DNA from: Owenia fusiformis
Lineage: Eukaryota > Annelida > Polychaeta > Sabellida > Oweniidae
Assembly: GCA_903813345.2 (NCBI GenBank)
Contig: CAIIXF020000001.1
Location: 31,786,556 to 31,846,555, forward strand
Direction: 5' to 3'
Length of the DNA: 60,000 nucleotides
The notes beneath the pieces were generated by a model that saw only the letters and a program-made list of their open reading frames with translations, did no database searches and was not told the origin of the DNA. Positions 58,201 to 60,000 of the stretch are shown here, piece by piece (positions within the stretch are counted from its first letter, which is position 1; every line of letters starts with the position of its first letter). Position numbers and translations under genes: made by a program.

Positions 58201-59894
58201 AATGAAAGCCTATCAAAGAAAGGGACCTCAAAAGCTAGCTAGCTTCACAATTTGGTCACCAAAATGCCTAGGTCAAAATCTGGTTCAAATTTATAGTTTT
58301 AACTTATTTTTGCGATTCTGACACTACACTTTAATTATTTGCTTCAAAATTTTGTATACATGTAGCAAAGAGTGTGCTAATAGTGTTAGCCTTTTGCCGT
58401 CAGAAAGTATTTTGACCCACTTTTGAGATATAGTGTCCGAAAAGTAGGTCAACATGAAAGTTTCTCCAAATTTAACGTATGAGTTATGAATTAAGGGTAG
58501 AATTTTCTCAGGAATCAGAATCTTTAAACCAAATTTCGATCCAACTTCTGATTAGATAGTTATAGCGGTTTGAAGTCTCGAAAAGTCGATATGATGATAT
58601 CCCCATGTTAAGCCAATGGAGTCGAAGATAACATTCTTAAGAGTTGTCTAAATGTCTATATTCTAGCTGACTCAGCTTATTCTGAATGACTCAGCTTACA
58701 AGTATTTGGATGACTCAGCTTAAAAAAGTATTAAATCTGGAGTCTTAAATTGAACTTGTTCAATTTACATGTCTAGTTATTGTTCCATTGTATATAATGA
58801 CTCATATTGCCCTGATGTCTTGATAGATCAGCATGAGTGTGTCATATAAAAGGAGATCAAGAAAATGTGTTGTGGACTGTAAAGAAAATGTGAAATTAGA
58901 TTTTTTCAGGTTTCAAACCCTCTTTTGGGGTATAAAATTAAAAACCCATTCAATTTCCCAGGCATCAAATCAATTGCGTCGCACAAATCAACAAAAACCA
59001 ATTTTCGTTTTTGGCCTAAGGGATGCACAAACTGACTGCGCAATGGACATTGAAGTTCTACCTTAAATGAATCGTCATGCAAATGTTTTAACTATTGCAG
59101 GCCCAAATATTGCATTATAGTAATAATGTGTAGAAAACATAATATTGGGATTGGGATGAAAGTAGGCACATTTTTCATAGTTTATTCTAGATTTAGCATT
59201 TTGTCTAATTTAAGGTATGGCATTGTACTGGACAATACCAGATATTGACTGATCTTGCCTAGGATGCTCATGTCTTTACATGGAGTGAACCATCAAAATC
59301 TAAACCAGCCATAATTTATAATGGCTGTTAATTATTGCGTTTTCTGAACTATGGCTCAATGGTTTTCCATAGATTGATGCTAATAAAATGCTTTACATAT
59401 ATTTCATGTAAACTATTTCAATTATTTCAAATACAATGATGATGTATTTAATAAAAAGTAAACAGTACTTTAGCGAGAAATTTGATTCAACTTTCATTAC
59501 TATACAGTATGGTTTTGTTTTAAAACATTGTGCATTGAAAAAGATTTATCTTTTTCTGTCTAATTACCTGATTTTCTGTATATGGTTAATGGACTGTCAT
59601 CGCAGTCCATCTCACCATCCCGAATGGTCTTAAAGTCCTCATCAATGCTTGCACCAAAAAATGAAATATCTGAGTATGTGCTCCCAGGATTAACAATCCA
59701 TGATGTTTTAATCAAACTCATCTCTCCATCTTCTCTTAGGAGGAGAATAATACTATGATTTCCAATAAATACACCAGCATCATATAAATCAACAGCACCA
59801 GTCCAGAAATCACCACTTTGTATTAAAACATGAAGTTCGAAGGTCATATCCTTACCATCGCACATGTAATTAGCAACCCAAGAGCCCTTTACAT
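19087..59894 (-). CDS. Giant modular single-pass membrane protein (EGF, DSL-like, VWA, PAN and a novel repeated module); 5' end off window
   Basis: Thirty-seven coding exons can be joined in frame: 59568-59894, 55204-55272, 53479-54948, 52879-53223, 52349-52426, 51610-52212, 51183-51458, 50802-50871, 50316-50581, 49057-49626, 48687-48744, 47103-47362, 44574-44822, 38505-38574, 38068-38339, 37904-37961, 37486-37718, 36927-36999, 36429-36694, 35142-35211, 34517-34812, 33631-33691, 33191-33532, 32021-32274, 31264-31315, 30807-31090, 29799-29856, 26361-26596, 26140-26191, 25680-25930, 24722-24988, 24398-24470, 23759-23997, 23430-23496, 22948-23113, 19995-20092 and 19087-19249. About 2,880 residues are visible. 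The extracellular part carries EGF arrays, two GxW domains, a DSL-like, a VWA and a PAN-like domain and 14 copies of an unnamed module, followed by one membrane helix and a short tail. I know no named protein with this order. Adhesion or ligand recognition at the cell surface is the inference. Confidence 0.88.
19770..19895. repeat. Short direct repeat in intron
   Basis: Two copies about 73 bp apart of 'tgcagttttgcaccattctg' plus 'agcacttttcagtgattttg', differing by one or two bases. Confidence 0.75.
19995..20092 (-). CDS. Transmembrane exon
   Basis: It encodes NNW, then a membrane segment (VIIVIVCSVVVGVILLILV with two further hydrophobic residues), then the basic stop-transfer KFLSLRKQ. The orientation puts all the modules outside the cell. 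It begins in phase 0 and ends in phase 2 at a perfect GTAAGT donor. Confidence 0.92.
20421..20522. repeat. Foldback element with G-tract
   Basis: 'ataagtcttgcttcaagacc' and 'gggtcttgaagcaagattat' are inverted arms, with an inner pair 'ccttatct/agataagg'. A run of ten or more G lies at the inner right arm. Intronic. Confidence 0.75.
20755..22283. mobile_element. Middle nested element with 'cagtaaaacctg' TIRs
   Basis: The left 'acagtaaaacctgtgtatag' and right 'ctaacacaggttttactgta' are inverted ends, and 'agtgaacat/tgttcact' motifs follow in several copies. The TIR style resembles pogo/Tigger-type elements of other animals; that assignment is inference. No transposase is visible. Confidence 0.72.
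21252..21857. mobile_element. Inner nested MITE with 'tacgaa' repeats
   Basis: The left 'gggggtcattaacagaactt' and right 'aagttctgttaatgaccccc' are perfect inverted ends. 'ttacgaa' and 'cgtaact' motifs are repeated many times in both subterminal regions. It is inserted within the 20755-22283 element. Confidence 0.85.
22948..23496 (-). CDS. Novel module 14, shortened (exons 23430-23496 and 22948-23113)
   Basis: The short exon encodes TEDDLEVEITDFKNDKQ. The second exon opens DLIGTIEYTIQSKLGND but is only 166 nt, lacks the strand plus A-W closing motif, and ends in phase 0 (NNALQ). It forms the membrane-proximal stalk before the transmembrane exon. Confidence 0.83.
23759..24470 (-). CDS. Novel module 13 (exons 24398-24470 and 23759-23997)
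   Basis: The short exon encodes VDDITINVHQDVLDDDTSY. The long exon opens SVTGFTYTVTVEGADP, contains CDCNPKRKGSIMVTPNV and closes MKKAILDANPG. The closing Trp is lost but N-x-G is kept. Confidence 0.85.
24722..24988 (-). CDS. Novel module 12 (single exon)
   Basis: Short and long parts are fused in one 1-1 exon: EPTIEIIGEERYTSQ, then LKKVTYIASLEDATY, then CDCMAKQAYRLFLKKSD, closing KDALQKAWKTANSG. The absence of the internal intron confirms that the two exon types elsewhere belong to one domain. It has a C-D-C pair, like modules 1 and 13. Confidence 0.87.
25201..25237. repeat. Hexanucleotide microsatellite (gactag)n
   Basis: About six units of gactag, in the intron between exons 24722-24988 and 25680-25930. 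Confidence 0.9.
25680..26191 (-). CDS. Novel module 11 (exons 26140-26191 and 25680-25930)
   Basis: The short exon encodes SSIKILGAIHHANPTD. The long exon opens FDRVSQVLYSAHKDN, has a strand at VWSVMVNEPNTKSDEDI and closes KQAIQEAWNSNIEG, one of the clearest examples of the closing helix motif. No cysteines. Confidence 0.85.
26361..29856 (-). CDS. Novel module 10 (exons 29799-29856 and 26361-26596)
   Basis: The short exon encodes LDDVTISLGKVEDAVGKLG. The long exon opens VMVYNVLYGLYNDGEK, has a strand at ETITITSTVYSPY and closes LETGLNSTWEG. The two exons are separated by a 3.2-kb intron filled with nested mobile elements. Confidence 0.85.
27516..28568. mobile_element. Mariner-like element with about 200-bp TIRs
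   Basis: The ends CCAGGTCGTTCAATAAGTTC and its inverse are flanked by TA (27514-27515, 28569-28570). The inverted similarity extends inward about 200 bp to 'tatggttgctatggtaac'. The plus strand within (about 27950-28085) encodes FHQDNVPCHRANMVQDTI and VAYSPMRLYW, matching the mariner catalytic HQDNAPxHRA and YSPD motifs but broken. It is inactive. Confidence 0.88.
27950..28085 (+). pseudogene. Mariner transposase catalytic fragment
   Basis: An open stretch encodes FHQDNVPCHRANM and DQVAYSPMRLYWTLGVQ. HQDN carries the second catalytic Asp of the mariner DD34D triad. The third-Asp region (YSPD-L-x-P) is altered to YSPMRLY. Upstream catalytic sequence is absent. Confidence 0.75.
28611..28930 (+). 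mobile_element. tRNA-derived SINE with (ATA)n tail
   Basis: A box TGGCTCAGTGG (28626-28636) and B box GGTTCGATTCC (28674-28684), followed by a non-tRNA body and a terminal (ata)n run at 28917-28930. It is a different family from the SINE at 4261-4590. Confidence 0.85.
29911..30629. mobile_element. Mariner-type MITE
   Basis: The left 'caaggtggtccaaaaagtga' and right 'tcactttttgagccaccctg' are inverted, with TA on each side (29909-29910, 30630-30631). There is no transposase. It starts 54 bp from the module 10 short exon, in the intron with the GC donor. Confidence 0.8.
30807..31315 (-). CDS. Novel module 9 (exons 31264-31315 and 30807-31090), GC donor and RKKR site
   Basis: The short exon encodes NVTVKVCGAELYIGDR. 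The long exon opens ELITGIKAFVTMESE, has NKNRKKRDTASG in its middle and closes FDGIKAAWTTKYPG. RKKR followed by D (codons 30967-30978) fits a furin-type cleavage consensus (R-x-K/R-R). The donor is CCAG|GCAAGT, so the next intron is of the GC-AG class; phase 1 is preserved exactly. Confidence 0.85.
31316..33190. other. Introns around module 8, otherwise unassigned
   Basis: Apart from exon 32021-32274 no exon is seen. Only a short hairpin (cattcggc/gccgatg near 32545) stands out. Confidence 0.5.
32021..33258 (-). CDS. Novel module 8 (end of exon 33191-33532 plus exon 32021-32274)
   Basis: Its short part, AVSVEIWNQYKVVDPT, is fused to the long exon of module 7 (about 33191-33258). The long exon 32021-32274 opens NDYVKLLYFVSVNDVL, has a strand at AFTVYVKGRI and closes FEEAVKSTFQG. 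The closing Trp is replaced by Phe. Confidence 0.83.
33191..33691 (-). CDS. Novel module 7 (exon 33631-33691 and most of 33191-33532)
   Basis: The short exon encodes HQPLNVSICGSQTRMDKQG. The long exon opens NIMSELLYRVNKLEKPK, contains GYTVLLDKWVQDSDKDKL and closes KKAIVDTWVQEKN. Unlike other long exons it continues for another 20 codons, carrying the short part of module 8 with no intron, and therefore ends in phase 2. Confidence 0.85.
33974..34367. mobile_element. Possible MITE with short TIRs
   Basis: 'cggggggttcactc' and 'gagtgaaaccctcg' are imperfect inverted ends. The interior is non-coding with repeated 'gagaggaa' motifs. No target duplication was resolved. Confidence 0.5.
34517..35211 (-). 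CDS. Novel module 6 (exons 35142-35211 and 34517-34812)
   Basis: The short exon encodes SFNVTGLNVIRQDEALNF. The long exon opens ATYWELAYFVEENGK, has a strand at LFKIIVSPVVSE and closes FETQLSDIWTNQYKEG. Phases 1-2 and 2-1. The intron between them contains a decayed copy of the 42692-44119 repeat family (34921-35095). Confidence 0.85.
34921..35095. repeat. Decayed copy of the 42692-44119 repeat family
   Basis: It opens 'attatcccaacgaacaaaat' and closes 'gttcggtgggattagctact', matching the two ends of the larger elements with substitutions. The interior is reduced. Confidence 0.75.
35212..36428. other. Intron, nothing recognised
   Basis: 1.2 kb of AT-rich sequence between modules 6 and 5. I see no exon, TIR pair or tandem repeat. 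Confidence 0.5.
36429..36999 (-). CDS. Novel module 5 (exons 36927-36999 and 36429-36694)
   Basis: The short exon encodes NTTEYKTRVDPAIRDEYV. The long exon opens DLQTRYYFFFIENNN, has a strand near MHHSLILSRPI and closes TKLREVWVNKAGG. No cysteine is present. Phases 1-2 and 2-1. Confidence 0.85.
37486..37961 (-). CDS. Novel module 4 (exons 37904-37961 and 37486-37718)
   Basis: The short exon encodes YDTLRVYVYNQIRTIDEDG. The long exon opens NDGWALIYFVRINPF and ends near NMAIETTIRESNN. The donor (AACA|GTAGGA) is weaker than others and was chosen because it keeps phase 1. The final W of the closing motif is replaced by T. Confidence 0.78.
38068..38574 (-). CDS. Novel module 3 (exons 38505-38574 and 38068-38339)
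   Basis: The long exon opens KLYRIFYFLLVNNTC, contains NLVVSYDKHFESPL and closes YEEVLTEFLKAKNQNDS. The short exon was found by asking for a 1-to-2-phase exon upstream: 38505-38574 is 70 bp, preceded by a strong acceptor (tttatttgccactgtag) and followed by GTAAGC. It reads YTMDVQYHSTELYIDLDTK, which closely resembles the short exon of module 9 (VKVCGAELYIGDR). Confidence 0.8.
39505..40511. mobile_element. 1.0-kb inverted-terminal element with CpG-containing minisatellite
   Basis: The ends 'tgtatcaaaattggacat' and 'atgtccaattttgataca' are inverted (one base short of perfect on the right). The interior is richer in CpG than its flanks and repeats 'cacaatccgtgtga' (39590, 40222). A run of about 22-bp units with gatgcgagtttcgcat-like cores fills 40381-40480. 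No transposase is seen. Confidence 0.75.
40512..42691. other. Intron, nothing recognised
   Basis: Large intron between the PAN exon and module 3. AT-rich, with no in-phase exon with acceptor and donor and no strong repeat noted. Confidence 0.5.
42692..44119 (+). repeat. Dispersed repeat element with tandem GGCGGCCAT units (forward copy)
   Basis: It begins 'attatcccatcgaacgaagt' and a (ccgt)n tract, and ends 'gttcgatgggattcgctacg' plus about 20 bp. In between, roughly seven units of 140-170 bp repeat 'aagtagtggagcgattttgt', 'catggcacactgtctaatga' and 'ggcggccattttgaaaatgg'. No ORF spans the units. The element looks like a tandemly expanded non-autonomous transposon. Confidence 0.8.
44574..44822 (-). 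CDS. PAN/apple-like domain
   Basis: 83 codons, phase 1-1. Six cysteines in the order ACSW ... KCQALCQVESACKAIQW ... ECKLL ... QDCTRS, with the C-x-x-x-C-x5-C-x-A-x-x-W core and C-x-L-L strand of PAN/apple domains. Role inferred: protein or carbohydrate binding. It lies alone between two introns of 2.3 and 6.0 kb that contain oppositely oriented copies of one repeat family. Confidence 0.85.
44823..45173. other. Intron between PAN exon and palindrome, unassigned
   Basis: No exon or repeat recognised. Confidence 0.5.
45174..45777. mobile_element. Near-complete palindromic element, 5-bp target duplication
   Basis: The ends caccttgg-like 'cacccttggtatacgcagct' and 'agctgcgtataccaagggtg' open arms of about 215 bp with only scattered mismatches (for example 'gatgcctcccgatgctttta' with 'taaaagcatcgggaggcatc'). 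The centre is also inverted. agtat flanks both ends (45169-45173, 45778-45782). No conserved ORF. Confidence 0.9.
46081..46780 (-). repeat. Dispersed repeat element (reverse copy)
   Basis: Inverse of the 42692-44119 family: it opens 'aatgccaaagcgtagcaaat', holds two to three units with 'ggccgccattttttaagatg', and closes with a (ggac)n tract then 'gaacttcgttcgatgggata'. Oriented opposite to the forward copy on the other side of the PAN exon. Confidence 0.82.
47103..48744 (-). CDS. Novel module 2 (exons 48687-48744 and 47103-47362)
   Basis: The short exon encodes PNITITQYGFVKEYTQD. The long exon opens SGVWKVFYGVVRNDK and closes ESKAVNAWSMTISR. One Cys pair (RPCINLL, AKPCDDE) is visible in the middle. 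Phases 1-2 and 2-1. The intron between the exons holds a decayed mariner copy. Confidence 0.85.
47692..48204 (-). pseudogene. Internally deleted mariner copy with C-terminal transposase remnant
   Basis: The right end 'ttattgaacgacctgta' matches the TIR of the element at 27516-28568, and a decayed partner 'aagattgttcaaaaagtaaa' lies near 47690. On the minus strand, fragments read LW, then VYENNPRTTADLLE and a second near-copy NNPRTTENLLENV, then WPHWGILFKVL. These resemble the D-x-x-LW-G-x-L-K ... V-Y-x-x-x-P-x-T ... L-K-x-x-I end of mariner-type transposases. Stops interrupt the frame. Confidence 0.6.
49057..49626 (-). CDS. von Willebrand factor A domain
   Basis: One exon, 190 codons, phase 1-1. 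It reads TRARADLAILIDSSSSV at the first strand, with all MIDAS elements: D-x-S-x-S (DSSSS), the Thr in KSGSTNTKDLF and the Asp in LLITDGASKDG. The terminal strand and helix include EVFVVGVETAELSERELELI. An intact MIDAS implies metal-dependent ligand binding. It is inserted between modules 1 and 2. Confidence 0.95.
49859..50291. mobile_element. Foldback element with about 135-bp arms, 5-bp target duplication
   Basis: The ends 'cactggtactcacctagtta' and 'taactaggtgagtaccagtg' start long arms (for example 'cacatataagtcaagttgtg' with 'cacaacttgacttatatgtg'). ataat flanks both sides (49854-49858, 50292-50296). It ends 25 bp from the donor of exon 50316-50581. Confidence 0.9.
50316..50871 (-). CDS. 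Novel module 1 (exons 50802-50871 and 50316-50581)
   Basis: The short exon encodes CNCDIEIELEENIEF. The long exon opens RQWRLKYSIIGI and closes with LTEAIKTCWENKGSG. Pattern: a beta-strand-like short exon, a second hydrophobic strand with an aromatic residue at its start, a variable middle, another strand (ELYTVYL) and a terminal amphipathic helix ending W-x-N-x-G. Phases 1-2 and 2-1. The foldback element at 49859-50291 lies only 25 bp from the donor. Confidence 0.85.
51183..51458 (-). CDS. EGF repeat and transition to the module region
   Basis: It begins ERCNECKAGFTGDLCDEP (the end of a laminin-type or hybrid EGF), then a full EGF (ACASSPCKHNGTC ... NCQIPP). The end, LNYDDIKQYIKMKVLQSGLSG in part, resembles only the C-terminal helix that closes each following module. 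It may be a truncated module or a linker. Phase 1-1. Confidence 0.85.
51610..52212 (-). CDS. Second EGF array, five repeats
   Basis: 201 codons with five EGF repeats (PCDSSPCFNNGTC, PCENDPCSNNATC, GCSSSPCENNATC, MCNESSCLNGGTC, DCDPNPCLNGATC), each closing with C-x-C-x8-C. Sequons again sit directly before the third Cys. The exon ends CICPPQFAG in phase 1. Confidence 0.93.
52349..52426 (-). CDS. CCC-type EGF-like mini-exon, copy 2
   Basis: It encodes FCKNKGKCLVDTIGG then ENSKYCCCLKG, and is completed by FKGRNCE in the next exon. It has the same Cys layout as 55204-55272 and the same 1-1 phase, showing that the GxW, mini-EGF and EGF-array order was duplicated as a block. Confidence 0.85.
52879..53223 (-). 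CDS. GxW domain, copy 2
   Basis: 115 codons reading LSGTWEGSMVCNG ... GDWVGDPPSVYSPIGLAIS ... GDNGCTNLTLERQG. The same landmarks as the exon at 59568-59894 appear in the same order (G-T-W, C, D-W, P-x-x-Y, G-C-x-x-L-x-L). It sits between the DSL-like end of the first EGF array and the second CCC-EGF mini-exon, so it opens a second copy of the block. Three N-x-S/T sites are visible. Confidence 0.8.
53479..54948 (-). CDS. Eleven EGF repeats ending in a DSL-like domain
   Basis: One 490-codon exon. Eleven EGF repeats open with C-x4-C-x5-C (for example PCESSPCQNNGTC, PCDAKPCYNNATC) and close with C-x-C-x8-C. No calcium-binding EGF consensus is seen. After the last repeat comes YGNVCDVYCKPQDTC, GHYTCDENGGKVCLDGWRG and C, which matches the core of the DSL domain of Delta/Jagged (GHYTC ... 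G ... CL-x-GW-x-G-x-x-C). Nearly every repeat carries N-x-T sequons. The eighth and ninth repeats are almost identical. It ends CPKELPTG at a GTAGGA donor, phase 1. Confidence 0.93.
55204..55272 (-). CDS. CCC-type EGF-like mini-exon, copy 1
   Basis: It encodes QKCQNGGQCARNGTSEYCCC then PEG, and is completed by FDGVSCE at the start of the next exon. It has the NGG and C-P-x-G-F-x-G landmarks of EGF but a Cys triplet in place of C-x-C. The same mini-exon recurs at 52349-52426 in the second block. Phase 1-1. Confidence 0.85.
55273..56009. other. Intron, nothing recognised
   Basis: No in-phase exon or repeat structure seen between the CCC-EGF mini-exon and the 56010 element. Confidence 0.5.
56010..59065. 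mobile_element. Possible 3-kb element with 16-bp inverted ends, hosting the 57172-58770 repeat
   Basis: The left 'ttaaggtagaacttca' and right 'tgaagttctaccttaa' are perfectly inverted 16-mers. Near the left end 'ggacgcag' motifs recur. No transposase is recognised. It occupies most of the intron between the first GxW exon and its mini-EGF. Confidence 0.5.
57172..58770. repeat. Repeat element with three tandem units of about 475 bp
   Basis: It begins with a palindrome (gactccagattgaaaatctg then gagtc) and ends 'aaatctggagtcttaa'. Units starting near 57320, 57790 and 58265 share 'cctaggtcaaaatctaggtc', 'ccttttgccgtcagaaagta' and 'aacgtatgagttatgaatt' text with moderate divergence. Non-coding. 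Confidence 0.8.
59568..59894 (-). CDS. GxW domain, copy 1
   Basis: A single 1-1 exon of 109 codons. It reads VKGSWVANYMCDGKD ... SWIVNPGSTYSDISFFGASI ... MDCDDSPLTIYRK. Order of landmarks: G-x-W, a Cys about eight residues on, alternating hydrophobic strands, a P-x-x-x-Y segment, then a second Cys followed by L-x-I-x-R. It aligns along its length with the exon at 52879-53223. The two cysteines probably pair. A small all-beta fold is inferred; I cannot assign a named domain. Confidence 0.8.
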
Positions 59895-60000
59895 CTACAA
59901 AATGTAAAGAAACTTGTTAATTTAACTATTTCTGAAATCAAAATGTAATAAAAACATTTTCAGTAAAAAATTGGACTGAAAGGAGGATGTTTGGTAACAT

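Overview
The window is animal nuclear DNA. It is AT-rich, both genes are interrupted by spliceosomal introns with GT-AG boundaries, and the introns are full of tRNA-derived SINEs, mariner/hAT-type elements and foldback repeats. One gene is a ciliary axoneme protein and the other is a large modular EGF/VWA/PAN membrane protein, which fits a marine invertebrate. I cannot name the phylum from sequence alone.

Two minus-strand genes are supported. (1) SPAG16/PF20, a WD40 protein of the ciliary central apparatus, occupies 259-9235. Fourteen exons join in frame to 572 codons, from a proposed 7-nt first coding exon (9229-9235) to the sixth WD repeat. The last repeat lies off the left edge. (2) A giant single-pass membrane protein occupies 19087-59894 (5' end beyond the right edge). 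I could join 37 coding exons with consistent phases (about 8.64 kb, about 2,880 residues).

Order of gene 2 from its N-terminal side: an unnamed Cys-containing 'GxW' domain, a CCC-type EGF, 11 EGF repeats ending in a DSL-like domain; a second GxW domain, CCC-EGF and EGF array; then 14 copies of a module I do not recognise (about 80-130 residues), interrupted by one VWA and one PAN/apple-like domain; then a transmembrane helix and a 62-residue cytoplasmic tail. The unnamed module is the main novelty. Each copy is normally encoded by a short exon (phase 1 to 2) followed by a long exon (phase 2 to 1), so it duplicates as a symmetric 1-1 unit.

The rest is mobile-element sequence. 9236-19086 is intergenic with no confirmed gene and many inverted-repeat elements. 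Long introns of gene 2 hold nested elements (20.6-22.9 kb, 26.8-29.7 kb), two near-complete palindromes with 5-bp target duplications (45174-45777, 49859-50291), a dispersed repeat with ATGGCGGCCAT units in inverted copies flanking the PAN exon, and 3-kb and 1.6-kb repeats near 56-59 kb.

All exon boundaries were read by eye from splice sites, reading frame and phase. No homology search was run.
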